The notes under the pieces were generated by a model. It was not told where the DNA came from and did not search any database. It saw only the letters and a program-made list of their open reading frames with translations. A DNA stretch of 64,000 nucleotides, from positions 248,001 through 312,000 of the forward strand of contig AJFK01001090.1 in assembly GCA_000467715.1 (NCBI GenBank), read 5' to 3'. This DNA comes from Hysterium pulicare CBS 123377 (taxonomy: Eukaryota; Ascomycota; Dothideomycetes; Hysteriales; Hysteriaceae). Numbering within the stretch: position 1 is the first letter of the stretch; every line of letters starts with the position of its first letter. The translations under genes and the position numbers were made by a program. Of the stretch, positions 24,702-34,802 are shown piece by piece.

Positions 24702-25153
24702 GAATGATAGGTTTTGTATGTGTGAACTCTGTTAGGTTTGTTAATGAACATGTAGCTCACCTCATGTTGCAGCGAGATTCTAATGATTGTGAGGGACGAT
24801 TTCCTGGTTTAATGTGTACTATACATGCTTCAAGTAGTAGCTGTGTTTCAGGGAGTTTATCAAGGTCTTCATGTACTATATCCGAAATGAATGCAAATAC
24901 TCACACGATTTCTCTTGAATTTGTTGGAGAGAATCTCGTCCTTCCCTTCCTTCTTTTTCACTCACTATCTGCCGGATACACGGGATCGGGCTCAGAGAAT
25001 ATTTACCGGGATGCACTATATATCCTACTTGCGAATAACGGAGAGAAAGTAGATCGATTGACAACCCTATCTAAAGTATACAAGGCTCCGTCTCCAGATC
25101 CTCTCCTACCACACGAGCTATCACCATCTTGCTAGATGGGTCTTTTTTTTTAT
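24702..25153. other. Convergent 3' region
   Basis: The unknown coiled-coil gene and the ATP5 gene end facing each other here. A 145-codon frame (24698-25135) has no recognisable motif. I see only 3' untranslated sequence. Confidence 0.5.
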
Positions 25154-26006
25154 TTACAGAGTATCTTTGAGCAATTTGTTCATCCTTGCCATCTTAGCAG
25201 CGACGCTAAGATCGATAGTTCGGTCGCCGATTTCGACAACGAGACCGCCTCGGATGTCGGGGTTGACTTTAGGAACAACCTTGAGTTTCTTGCCTTGTCC
25301 GACATATTGAGATTTCGAGATGACACTTTCCAGGCGGCTGAGGACTTTGTTGTCGAGTGGCTTTACTTATAGTTAGCTTCGATTGCGAGCGATTCGTCAA
25401 TTTGGGCACGGAATGAAAAGCATACCGCAGCAGATGTAACAACCAATTCAACCTCTCCCCTGTATGCGCCCATGAGCACACCGAACTTCTCACAAACAGA
25501 TTCCAAAACGCCCAATCGGTTGTTGTCGGATAGAGTCTTCAAGAAGTTCTTCACTACATCCCCCTTGTCCGCACCTCCGATGTGCTTCTGTAGCTCCGCA
25601 ATGATCTGCTTCTTGTCGCTGGCACTAAGAGTCGGGGCCGTGAGAACCTTTCCTAGTTTCGGGTCTTTCTTAAAAACGGAGGAGAGGTTTTCTAGGGCTT
25701 TGGCTGTGGGGTCGAGGGCAGAGGATTTGGCCGCTGCTGTGTACTGTTTTTCCCCTTGGCATTAGCGATTCATCCCAATTGCATCCAATACCCCAAATAT
25801 ATCTTTCCGAGGGGAAGTGAGGGGTCGGTAGAGCATACCAAAGCACTGGCGTAGGTTCCATCGATGCCAAACAGCGCAACAGGTGGTTTTGACGAAGTGG
25901 CCGGAGCTGCGGCTTGAGCGTAGCTTCGTACGGCGGCGCGGGACGCAATTGAGGCGCGGGGAGCTGCTGATCGCGCTGCGGCGGCCAATGCTCGACTTGT
26001 GAACAT
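25154..26006 (-). CDS. ATP5: ATP synthase subunit 5 (OSCP), mitochondrial
   Basis: Three exons (26006-25839, 25743-25426, 25360-25154) encode 230 residues. A mitochondrial presequence rich in Ala, Arg and Ser (MFTSRALAAAARSAA) precedes PPVALFGIDGTYASALYTAA. Family-typical parts follow: FLKTLSDNNRLGVLESVCE, GEVELVVTSAAPLD and the C-terminal PDIRGGLVVEIGDRTIDLS. OSCP caps the F1 head and joins it to the peripheral stalk of the F1Fo ATP synthase. Length, exon phases and motifs all fit. Confidence 0.96.
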
Positions 26007-26526
26007 TATGGATGGAGTGGGGAAGGATGAGGGAGTTGGTATGGCGGAGGGTCAAGATGGACAAATGGGTTGAGGTTGCTGTGAGGGAAAACTATCTTAG
26101 GTAAGCGGCTTAGCGTGGTTGTGAGAGCCGGGTTGGCCGATTGAACTTCATTCACTCCTTCATCAAGCATTCGTTCAGCTAGTCGAAAGCAGAGATGTAG
26201 TCATGCTTCTTTGCCTCTTTGAGGCAGGCGACGTTTGAACTCAAGCTGACTTCTCTCCAGTCGACATCAGGTTACGATTGCTATTATTCTAATGCATTAG
26301 TGGTTCTTGCCCGTGCTACATGATGTAGGAGCAACCCGAGCGGGAGATGCTTAGAGTATCGAATGGACTCTCTCTGTTCGTTACACATTTGCTTTGGCTG
26401 GATAAACTTTAGCATCCTAATCAACCGTCTTTCACTCGTTATCGTTCTCACAGTATTACTTACCAGTAGGCGTCAATGGTTATGTTGCACATCCGATCAA
26501 TGCTCACTAACCTGCTTTCCATAGGA
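26007..26526. other. Divergent promoter region
   Basis: This lies between the OSCP start and the 2EXR-like gene. A probable 5' UTR intron runs from GTAGGCG near 26464 to TTCCATAG at 26524, with a CTAAC branch-like site. It makes the ATG at 26527 the likely start. Confidence 0.4.
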
Positions 26527-27393
26527 ATGGATCGTTGGGAACTGCAGTGCCAGCAATCTTCCAGAGCCCATGCCGGAATTAGCTTTCTCGACCTTCCCGA
26601 CAAAGTACGGGAAAACGTCTATCGGTATCTGATTCCCTTTAGCGATGCAAGCATCATTTCTTTAGAGGAGGACCGCAGCATAGACATTCTGGTAGATCGG
26701 TGGGACTACATAGCGCTGGGTCGGGATCGAACACCGCTTGAAACTTCCTTGGCCCCGATAGTGAACCGGAGAATTCTTCATGGGCGGTTCGCCAGGTTGA
26801 GGAGCTTGTTCTTCATATGCCGCCAGATCCATGTCGAAGTGGCTCGCCTGTTGTTCGGTCTCGGTATCCAGGTCTGGGACCCTTGCATACCTGGTCTAAA
26901 TACCTTTGATTTGGAGGAAGGGTCTTGCCGGGAGGCCGTTGGGCAAGTGCTTCGAACTATTCCGCTCCGATACGTTCCCATGATAAAAAAAATGGAACTC
27001 ATTCTGAATATGCCAATCGTCTCACCGCTCAAAGAGATTTGTTTGAGAGAACACCAATGGATCAAAAGCACCTTCAGTGGGCTCGAGAAGCTCAAGATCA
27101 CTCACGTATATAAGCTTCGTCCAGGCGAACGGAGATTCTGGACATTGAATGGATTACCACAGCCAAGCACGATGTATGACTCTTTGAGCGATGTGGAGAA
27201 GCGCTGCATTGCCTGGCTTCATCAAGAATTCGAACTTAATAGCAACATGATAATGCCAGACTGGATCCATTTCGGCGTTATAGGATGCTCTTTCGAAAAA
27301 AAGAGAGTCAACGAAGCTTTGGACTTTTGGCATTTGCATTTGAAAGCTCCGCTTCTTCGTAAGTCTCCAGCAATATTTAGGCGTGATAAATAA
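26527..27393 (+). CDS. 2EXR/F-box-like domain protein, copy 1
   Basis: This open frame encodes 288 residues from MDRWELQ. The N-terminus SFLDLPDKVRENVYRYLIPF is the leucine/proline-rich opening typical of the fungal 2EXR or F-box-like family. It is followed by RLRSLFFICRQIHVEVARLL, where such proteins have their second helix block. These families are greatly expanded in Leotiomycetes, and their partners are unknown. Near the end, IMPDWIHFGVIG matches the neighbouring gene at 28031. A strong donor GTAAGT at 27359 and acceptor TCAG at 27413 allow an alternative end at 27469, with 18 different terminal codons. Confidence 0.72.
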   Translation: MDRWELQCQQSSRAHAGISFLDLPDKVRENVYRYLIPFSDASIISLEEDRSIDILVDRWDYIALGRDRTPLETSLAPIVNRRILHGRFARLRSLFFICRQIHVEVARLLFGLGIQVWDPCIPGLNTFDLEEGSCREAVGQVLRTIPLRYVPMIKKMELILNMPIVSPLKEICLREHQWIKSTFSGLEKLKITHVYKLRPGERRFWTLNGLPQPSTMYDSLSDVEKRCIAWLHQEFELNSNMIMPDWIHFGVIGCSFEKKRVNEALDFWHLHLKAPLLRKSPAIFRRDK

Positions 27394-28030
27394 TAACATA
27401 GTAAATGCGTCAGGACGCTTATCACGGCGGGAGCCTCACGAATCCCGACGGATCATATCGCACTATTAGTCCGAGGATTTGGCTTCCGTAACACAATGAG
27501 AATGTCAGGGTATGTCAAGAGGTTGTACAGGGGTTATCACGACTCCATATGTAACGTGCAAAGTTGTAACTACAGCATGGAAGCTGCAGACAAATGCTGT
27601 CACCTCACAAATGGCAATCACACATTAGGATTACTTCGATTTCAAGCTTGATTATCATTAACGATGAGTGCTGTAATTTGTGCTTCTCTAGATAACATAC
27701 GATACATCCTCTAGGTCCTTGGATCGATTCACCAACGGTGACATGTGAATCAACTTGTTCACCAAGCTTTCAAGATAATACACCACATCATCCGACATGA
27801 CGTCTAATTCTTCACCTTCCTATTGTCTTATTGACTATTGTTCTCTCAGCCTTATATCGTTTTCAATTCTGCCATCCTCCGTACTTTTCAACCTCATCGT
27901 TTCTTCCTCCAAGATCTTCATACGAAGCTCTGTCCTATCCCATACAGACTTACACTTTGCCGCACCTCAAGATATACTTTTCATTTATACAAGCGCCGTT
28001 TCGTCCAATCTCAGCTGATATTCGTTCAAC
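27394..28030. other. Intergenic between the two 2EXR-like genes
   Basis: No gene is supported. The right half is pyrimidine-rich and looks like the promoter and leader of the next gene. Confidence 0.5.
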
Positions 28031-29485
28031 ATGGCCGAAGAAGCCATCGTACCAACAACCCCCTCCCCACCCAAGACCCTCAAGTCCTGCCTCATCACAC
28101 CACCATCTTCAGGCAGAGTCAAAAAGCGAGTGAGATTCGACCTAGAAGGCGATCCGCCGGAGCTTGAAAACCGCACTCGCAGACCTGTTAAACGTCCGAG
28201 GTTTCTTCTGTCGATCGAACCGGGTCCCGCAGTCGATACTCAGAACCTGGATTCTCCCGGTGAAAACGGCATTCAGAAGCCCGAGTGCGCTGAGAGGCCA
28301 GTGGTGGATAACATTGGTGTTGCATCTGCACTGCCACTGGATGGAAGCCACGCTGATAGTCAACCTGTCCAAAGCGCTTCTGTTGACGAAAGCTCTTCTG
28401 TCATCGAAAACAATAACACTCCTGTCGTCAAGAACACTCCTGTCCTCGACAACACTTCTGTCGTCGAAATCGCTCCTGTCGTTGAAAGCTCTTTTCCCAT
28501 TGAAGGCAATCCTAACGCAAGCATTCCTATCGTCGAAACCTTCACTGTCGAAAGACCACCCGTGGAGCCTTCTACTGAACTTCACCCCTCATTCGATTTC
28601 CTCGGCCTTCCAATCTCAATACGCAAACGCATTTACACTCTGATCCTCACCGTTCCCGGCTTGGTATGCGTTCGTCAAAACCGCACCGCAGACATTCATC
28701 TCCCTGGCGGCGAAATCTACGTAAATGCCGAATCCCTCGCTCTGCTTCCTGGTATCTCATACGCACTGGTTCTAAAAACACCGATGAGCTTCAAAGAGTC
28801 AGTTACGAGAGCAAAATACTTCAATATCAGTATAATGAGGATCAATAAGGCCATTCATGAAGAGGCGAAGGAGATTCTATACGGCAACAACATCTTCGAA
28901 TTGCGGAACACCAGTGACGATATCCACAAATCCTGGGGCACCATTCCTCCAGCCGACTTCTCCGTACCGATTTTCGGCAACGGATACATTGGCCGAGTTC
29001 AACACCTCTGTATCCAAGCGAATGAGTTTAGTGAGCTGATCTGGATTACGACGAAAGGCTGGAGGGGTCTAAAATCCGCACATCCAGGCCTCAAGAAACT
29101 GACTCTCTCGCTCTGGCTTAACGTTCTCGAGCTCCCGTATGGTAACTTGCTAAAGAGCAAGGGCGAGGGGAAAAGTGGACGATATGCAAAGCGACTCCAT
29201 CGTATCATTGCGAAGGAAATCTTTGATGGCAAGGAGTGCGTCATCCCGGAATGGATGCATCTGAGGGTTGTGTTTGGGCGGGAGGCGTTCGACGAAGTTT
29301 TGGAGAGGCATGGGAAGAGCGAGGAAAGTGAAGATGAAGGTGCTTTTGAAGGCGACGACTTGTTGGGAGCTCTCAAAGAAGGTGTTGTTGAAGCTTGGGA
29401 TATGTTCAAGGTGGTAGCAGAGGTCCCTGGTGGTGATAAGCAGGAATCCAGCCAGGAGACCGTTGAGGGTTGTGGTAGTTCTTAG
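28031..29485 (+). CDS. 2EXR/F-box-like domain protein, copy 2
   Basis: A single exon encodes 484 residues. The first 185 are disordered and include basic patches (GRVKKRVRF, RRPVKRPRF) and a five- to six-unit repeat of NTPVV-like hexapeptides. The folded part opens with FDFLGLPISIRKRIYTLIL, the same kind of motif as the upstream gene, and continues with INKAIHEEAKEILYGNNIFE, a signature common in these fungal proteins. It then has CVIPEWMHLRVVFG. An acidic tail (SEESEDEGAFEGDD) follows. It is probably a nuclear or cytosolic adaptor. The function is not known and the family call is by motif only. Confidence 0.75.
   Translation: MAEEAIVPTTPSPPKTLKSCLITPPSSGRVKKRVRFDLEGDPPELENRTRRPVKRPRFLLSIEPGPAVDTQNLDSPGENGIQKPECAERPVVDNIGVASALPLDGSHADSQPVQSASVDESSSVIENNNTPVVKNTPVLDNTSVVEIAPVVESSFPIEGNPNASIPIVETFTVERPPVEPSTELHPSFDFLGLPISIRKRIYTLILTVPGLVCVRQNRTADIHLPGGEIYVNAESLALLPGISYALVLKTPMSFKESVTRAKYFNISIMRINKAIHEEAKEILYGNNIFELRNTSDDIHKSWGTIPPADFSVPIFGNGYIGRVQHLCIQANEFSELIWITTKGWRGLKSAHPGLKKLTLSLWLNVLELPYGNLLKSKGEGKSGRYAKRLHRIIAKEIFDGKECVIPEWMHLRVVFGREAFDEVLERHGKSEESEDEGAFEGDDLLGALKEGVVEAWDMFKVVAEVPGGDKQESSQETVEGCGSS
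28391..28504 (+). repeat. 18-bp coding minisatellite
   Basis: Units of 18 nt starting AACACTCCTGTCGTCAAG recur at 28415, 28433, 28451, 28469 and, more weakly, 28487. They encode NTPVVK, NTPVLD, NTSVVE, IAPVVE and SSFPIE. The unit length keeps frame, so copy-number change would be tolerated. Confidence 0.85.
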
Positions 29486-29713
29486 ATCGTCTTTGTCTAG
29501 GTGTTGACATGCGGACCTCAAGAGGCAATGTTGGGCCATATGGGATATTACCTATTGCACATCGCCAGGTACTGTGTGGCGGACAACCACCGCTAAAGGA
29601 GCTGGATCTAGTCGTTATCGTTTCATATTACTATATGAGAAATTGAACTTTGACTATTTGAGATTCATAGCTAGACCTAAGTTTTACTTACTTCTAGTAT
29701 TTCTGAAATTCAT

Positions 29714-30392
29714 TTAATACTGTTGAGTCTTTCTTACTAAAGATGAAATAAGAAGATACGTTGGCAATGCTCGCGACGGCGAAAACGCTTGAATACATAT
29801 CGGAATGAGAATGGAATGGTCTTCGATGCCCTCCGAAGTTCCAAGGAAATTTTGATCATCGCCATCATGAATAGAACGGTTTACCCAATCAAGCACTCTA
29901 AATCCATCTTCCAAAACTTCCAAATGTACAGAAATATGACAACCTGCCCGAAGCACAAGATCGGAAAGCGGAAATACCATAGCGACGTGCCCCCCTCGAC
30001 ATCATCAACGCCTGTTTATACAGATCTGAAAAACGATTGAGCTGCGCACGTCTGTCCGAACTTGACATCGAAGATCGGAGTTTAGCGACCATTAGAATAT
30101 TTTATCGACAAGATGCTCCATCAATTTCTTCGAAACGTCCGACCTTTCGATTCCCGTGGAATTGGAGGAAGCTCTGTAGGATGATGCTAGCTACAAAGTC
30201 GTTTTTGAAGCTGTGATTGCCATCCGTTCGGATCGAGTCCCTAGACCAGGAGGTTGTTAACGCGTAGAAGTAGAGTAGGACTGCTTTGAGCATCGAAGTT
30301 TGGAAGTAGCGTTCGCGCACAAACAAGCAATCTCGGACACGGGGGAGTTTTCTGTTTCGTCGAAGGGTGCGAAAGTCGTGATTGCAAATTTT
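29714..30392 (-). pseudogene. Decayed extension of the gene at 30393-31070
   Basis: Directly after the stop at 30393, the same minus-strand frame continues as coding-like sequence (NHDFRTLRRNRKLPRVRDC, RYFQTSMLKAVLLYFYAL, KNDFVASIILQSFLQFHG, QLNRFSDLYKQALMMSRGAR). It is broken once by TAA near 30110. It then shifts frame near 29990 into LSDLVLRAGCHISVHLEVLE and FRVLDWVNRSIHDGDDQNFL. I find no splice sites that remove the stops cleanly. I read this as the eroded C-terminal half of an unidentified host gene; a mis-modelled multi-exon gene is the alternative. Confidence 0.4.
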
Positions 30393-31070
30393 TCATCCTG
30401 AATTTTCCTCGTGATGCGGGAATCGAGTCTCCAAGTCTTCCTTGTACGTCCGTAAGATGGCCTCTTGATCCCAAATCAGAGAGGAATCGGCGAAATCGTC
30501 GAAATCGTAAAGTACTAGCGGGATCACTCTTTGGTCTGCCCAGTAGTCAGATGGGTCGTCTGGTGAGGAGTTGTCGCTGCTCGAGCTGGACGAGTTAGTT
30601 GGCTCTTCATCTGCTGATTCGGTCGAGTCGATGCTTGGTTCGGAATATCTGGTCGCACACTCGCTGTCAGATGCGATCAAGGTGGCTTTCATTAGTACCG
30701 CACTCCCTTCAACTTCATGCACCTCTAGGTATCGCGCAGGTTTAGGGGAATTCAAGGGAATATCCTCCACTGTGCGAATGAGCATCGGATAGTTATCGTC
30801 AGTCTGGCCTGCGAGTTGAGGAATGGGGTTGAGCTCCTTTGATTGCGAGTACGAAGCAATATGAAGAGGGCCAATATGGGACTCAGATTGACATGGCGGC
30901 GGCAAGGTTCTCTCAACTTGGTATTGTCCTTCGTATTGGTATTGCATCACGGGCAATGTGGTATCCCATATATCCATCCAGTCTGAAGAAGTGGAAGACT
31001 GGCGCACTTCATCTGGGATCTTCGATCGGTTGCGGCGGAGTTTACGGAAAAAGGTTGAAAACGGTATCAT
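30393..31070 (-). CDS. Hypothetical acidic protein, possibly truncated
   Basis: The open frame encodes 225 residues. It starts MIPFSTFFRKLRRNRSKIPD, has a Ser/Asp/Glu-rich middle with a long serine run (NSSSSSSDNSSPDDPSDYW), and ends DFADSSLIWDQEAILRTYKE before the stop. No domain is recognised. Because coding-like sequence continues in the same frame beyond the stop (see the pseudogene entry), this may be the N-terminal half of a longer ancestral protein. Confidence 0.45.
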   Translation of the reverse strand: MIPFSTFFRKLRRNRSKIPDEVRQSSTSSDWMDIWDTTLPVMQYQYEGQYQVERTLPPPCQSESHIGPLHIASYSQSKELNPIPQLAGQTDDNYPMLIRTVEDIPLNSPKPARYLEVHEVEGSAVLMKATLIASDSECATRYSEPSIDSTESADEEPTNSSSSSSDNSSPDDPSDYWADQRVIPLVLYDFDDFADSSLIWDQEAILRTYKEDLETRFPHHEENSG

Positions 31071-31568
31071 GAGGGTTTGTTTGAAGTGGTAAAAAAGTGA
31101 CTTACGGAGACACTGTTAGATGAAGAGCCTTGTGAACAATCGAGATATATAAACTCGGCTGCCTGGAGGAAGCTTTTTCGATCCGTGGTTCGGTATGTCA
31201 CAATAAAGTTTGGTGACGAAAATTCACAAAGTAGGTAAGTTTTTTTTCTTCCCAAGTACCAAATACAATCTGACTTGGCGACCTCAGAACTGGCAGGAAC
31301 ATCTCGATTTTGATCTTCGCTGGAGTATATAAGATGGTAGATGGCAATTTGGACATCACTCATTCTTTTGATTGCAGAAGGTCTTAGTCGCATGCTTGGC
31401 CAGAAAAATGGAGTAAGTATATCGGAGAATACAAACCTCCTTTTTAAGTACGAAGTAATTAAGTATCAATCAGCGAACGCTACAGTGCAAGTAAAGTCAG
31501 AGACACACAAGAACGTACGAGTAGGTAGCAGATATAGCAGGTGCTGGGCTACACCTGGCTTCTACAGA

Positions 31569-32276
31569 CTACTTCTTCCCCGACTTCTTGAACGTAAGCG
31601 CACTTTTAAAGGTTTTCAACCCCCGTACGATATCCCTGGTCGGCCCCGCCACACCTGGCGCAGCAATATCCTCCCAAGGCTTCGACTGGTCCCGACCTAC
31701 CATGCCTGAATATCGCCTAGTCGCGGCGTCTTCTCCACCTCCACACATGGAATTCGAAATCATCGACGTTAGAGATGTCGGGCGCGGGGAGCGATAGCTC
31801 TCAAACCGCGGGAAAGATTCATAAGACAAGCCTTGGTTCGATGGTGTCAGTGAATGGCGTTGGGATGCGGCTAGATGGGTACGTCCCGGCGTGCCTGGCG
31901 TGCCTGGCGTGCCTGGCGTACGCGGAAGATGAGAAGTCGAACCACGAGGATCGGGCTTACGGAGCCGCTTCCTAGGTGTAGGATATGCGGGGGGTGTTAT
32001 CGGTTGCTCGTGTGAGAGATTCGAGAAGAATGCTAATTGCGCTTGTTCGGTCTGCCACTTTGGCTCTGGCGAGGGAGAGCTTAGAACTGGTTTCTTGAGA
32101 GGTTGCGAAGCAGATGCCAGATGCGCTTCGAACTCTTGAATTTCTATTGAGTGCGAAGAGTTGATGCGTCGAGGAGGTCGGCACTCTAAAGTGGGAGTTT
32201 CTTCGAAGCCTGGTGCTTGGAGAAAGTCTGGACGTTGGGGCGATGGTGAGGGGGCTTTTTGGCTGGGGTTAGACAT
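31569..32276 (-). CDS. Hypothetical low-complexity protein with TPG repeat
   Basis: From MSNPSQKAPSPSPQRPDF the frame encodes 235 residues; an upstream in-frame ATG at 32300 is less likely. It is rich in Pro, Ser, Thr and Arg and probably disordered. A run TPGTPGTPGTPG is encoded by a GCCTGGCGT repeat near 31889-31920. The C-terminus RDIVRGLKTFKSALTFKKSG is basic and could bind membrane or nucleic acid. No family is recognised. Confidence 0.55.
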   Translation of the reverse strand: MSNPSQKAPSPSPQRPDFLQAPGFEETPTLECRPPRRINSSHSIEIQEFEAHLASASQPLKKPVLSSPSPEPKWQTEQAQLAFFSNLSHEQPITPPAYPTPRKRLRKPDPRGSTSHLPRTPGTPGTPGTPGRTHLAASQRHSLTPSNQGLSYESFPRFESYRSPRPTSLTSMISNSMCGGGEDAATRRYSGMVGRDQSKPWEDIAAPGVAGPTRDIVRGLKTFKSALTFKKSGKK

Positions 32277-33080
32277 AATTGCAATCAGTACGTATACCAA
32301 GGTTTCTTCAAATGAAGTGGCTAATGTGAACGTGCATAGGCAATTGCTATAAACGGTCGTCTGGACGAATGCCCTCTGGAAGTAGAATTCCTTTTATGGC
32401 GCTTTGCTCGGCCCGACCGCCCATCTAGTGAGTATACAATGGTCATAAATTTGCTTGAGTGTGGTGTAGGTTTCTTATGGTTATGACTGGCCTTTCATAG
32501 TGGATGCACAATGTAACGAGGAGCTTCGTATGGACTCAGAACCGGCTCGATTCACATTATGGATGTAGCCTTTCGCAATGTTAGACATGCCATACCACTC
32601 ATTCTATCGAACGCTGATATATGTCAATCGAGCGAGAAGATGCATGATTGGATGGAAAGAAAAGAAAATGCGGCGATAAGCGGTATATTGACACAAGCTG
32701 ACGCTTTCTTATATGCAAGCTCAAGTATTTTTTATATCTACTACTCTTGACGTTTTATAGATCACCAAGCATTCAGAGAGAGCGCGAAGATTCAATCGTG
32801 TGTCATGGTATTCTAATGAGACTGTTCCAGCACTACACGCTTAGCTCCAACCGTCACAATCACCATCACTACCACAACCATCGCCACAAGGCAAGATCCG
32901 ACAGACTGTCTCATCTTAGCCTTCCCAAGGAAACACCGATTCGGAACCGGAAACACCTTATATTCATTTCGTGACTTCACCCTTCTATCGGAAGTCTAGT
33001 GATAGTGTGCTAAGAATATATAGTCGGCTACTCGAAAAGTAGCTGATATATACACCGTTAGTATATACCGTCTCAATATC
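32277..33080. other. Intergenic, AT-rich
   Basis: No supported gene. Short frames of mixed composition only. Confidence 0.45.
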
Positions 33081-34802
33081 TCAATTCAGATACCGAGATT
33101 CGAGTCCATTAAAATCCTTCTCAGTTAACCGACCCGCGTAATACCGTTGACGACCCTGTGCAGAAGTCGGTGTCAGCGGCTGAGTCCCAATTGAATTCGA
33201 CCGAAGTGGATTATCGACTCCACGAACAGCACCCTGACCGATCTGACCGGAAGAACGGTGGAGATTTTGAGCTGTATTCATAGGCATGCTGAGATGAGTC
33301 TGACCTCCGCCAAGGGCATTCGCACCAGGCGCGCCCAGAGTCATCGGTCGTGAGAAATTACGTTCAGGGAGTCCAGTTTGAGGCCTAGACTGTTGAGACT
33401 GGTCTCTATGACCGAGATCTCGCTGGAAGATGCTCATTGGGACTACGCTGATGGGTCGTGAGATATCTTCTTTCTTAATTGCTTTCTTGCGAGGTTTGCT
33501 GAGTGCGCCGAGCAACTTTCTAGGGTCAATTGCTGTCTGAGGTCTAGGTTTCAAAAGCCCGTCTCCATGGATCATACCTCGCTGGATGTCGCTCAATGGA
33601 GCTTGGGTTATAGGGCGCGAAATATCCTCTTTCTTGAGAGATGTCTTGCGAGATCCGCTCAGTGCCCCGAGCCACTTTCCAGGGTTCAAGGACCTATACC
33701 CAGAGCGTGCTTGCTGTATCCCACCTAAATGACCCTGGCTCATAGGTCGTGGTATATCCTCTTCCTCGATAGACTCCCTATGAGATCCACCGAAGCCTCC
33801 GAGCCATTCCTCACACCCCTTAGGCCCTTCTGGACGGTTTCGTGAATAGATCTTTGCGGGAAATCCCGGGACCTTCAGTTGAATTGGGGCGTATGCGTCT
33901 TCGACATGCTCTTCAGTTGGGTGTTCATGTGGGGATACTTTCTCCTGAGCTTTAGGCTCGGGGTTCGGGTTTGGTACTGGTGGGAAATAACTCCCTGGTG
34001 CCATGCGAGGATATTCAGGCTCCTGCTTACCAGTTTCACATCTACCTTGGGACAAAGAATGAGGGCGTAATGGTTGAAGATATTGCTTCAGGATTTTCTT
34101 ACGCATTTGCTGGTGGTAGGCGCGTTCAGTCGGCAGATCGGAGCGAGGTTGGACACTCTCTGGTTCAGATTGCACAAATTCTGATTCGTTTTGTTCAGGT
34201 TCTAATTCAGATTGTGTACGTTCTACGGTCGGCGAGGTGTTTGCACTTCCACAAGGGTTCTGGCTTAGGATATTTAGCTCGTCGTCGGGTGAGAGAGACT
34301 CGCCTTGTAAAGATGCACCTTGAGTCCGGGGACGGGGAGGCATGGGAGCTGGAACTGGTGGAGGAGGTAGTGGACGATGTTGGTAAGCTTGCCAATCCTC
34401 CGGTGGTGGAAACAGCTCCTTACCTTTTCCATCTTCTTCCTGCTCATCTTTTCGCCCATTTTGCTTCTCTATTGTATCCCCCAAATGCTCCGCCACCCCT
34501 CCTCGGCTCGGATTCAAATACTCCTGGCTCTCGAATGTGAACTCAGGTACTACAGGCGTTGGGATGCATAACTCGTTATGCTCATTACGCGCTGAGGTCG
34601 AAGCGTTGAATGAAGTGAGAGAATGCAGACTCAGTCGAGATGTAGAGTAAGAGGGAGTTAAACAGAGGGGATGCTCTGGGAGCTGGAGCTCTGTGTGCTC
34701 GTTTCGACTAGGCTTAGAGGCTAGGAAGGAAGTAAAAGAGGACCGATGAAATGGAAAGTTCGAGTGTCGAGGAGTTAGGGTTTGGGGATGGAGATGAGGC
34801 AT
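33081..34802 (-). CDS. Hypothetical repeat-containing disordered protein
   Basis: A single exon encodes 573 residues. Two kinds of internal repeat are visible. Near the N-terminus, SFLASKPSRNEHTELQLPEH resembles SFNASTSARNEHNELCIPTP about 40 residues later. In the C-terminal half a module of 45-50 residues occurs three times: WLGGFGGSHRES..EEDIPRP, WLGALSGSRKTS..KEDISRP and LLGALSKPRKKA..KEDISRP. Each is followed by a conserved I/VxQ-type segment. Between them are proline runs and charged linkers. A repeated short motif in a disordered chain suggests a scaffold that binds the same partner several times; this is inference. No known family is recognised. Confidence 0.65.
   Translation of the reverse strand: MPHLHPQTLTPRHSNFPFHRSSFTSFLASKPSRNEHTELQLPEHPLCLTPSYSTSRLSLHSLTSFNASTSARNEHNELCIPTPVVPEFTFESQEYLNPSRGGVAEHLGDTIEKQNGRKDEQEEDGKGKELFPPPEDWQAYQHRPLPPPPVPAPMPPRPRTQGASLQGESLSPDDELNILSQNPCGSANTSPTVERTQSELEPEQNESEFVQSEPESVQPRSDLPTERAYHQQMRKKILKQYLQPLRPHSLSQGRCETGKQEPEYPRMAPGSYFPPVPNPNPEPKAQEKVSPHEHPTEEHVEDAYAPIQLKVPGFPAKIYSRNRPEGPKGCEEWLGGFGGSHRESIEEEDIPRPMSQGHLGGIQQARSGYRSLNPGKWLGALSGSRKTSLKKEDISRPITQAPLSDIQRGMIHGDGLLKPRPQTAIDPRKLLGALSKPRKKAIKKEDISRPISVVPMSIFQRDLGHRDQSQQSRPQTGLPERNFSRPMTLGAPGANALGGGQTHLSMPMNTAQNLHRSSGQIGQGAVRGVDNPLRSNSIGTQPLTPTSAQGRQRYYAGRLTEKDFNGLESRYLN
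33420..33815 (-). repeat. Three in-frame copies of a 45-50 codon module
   Basis: The modules carry a shared core, (W/L)LGAL(S)..RK..(K/E)(K/E)EDISRPI, spaced by about 140-150 nt. The two copies nearer the C-terminus are most alike, which suggests stepwise duplication. Confidence 0.75.

Noticed and set aside
31067-31393. 108-codon minus frame just upstream of the gene at 30393-31070 as its first exon
   Set aside because: A good GTAAGT donor exists near its end, but the only suitable downstream acceptor gives the wrong phase.
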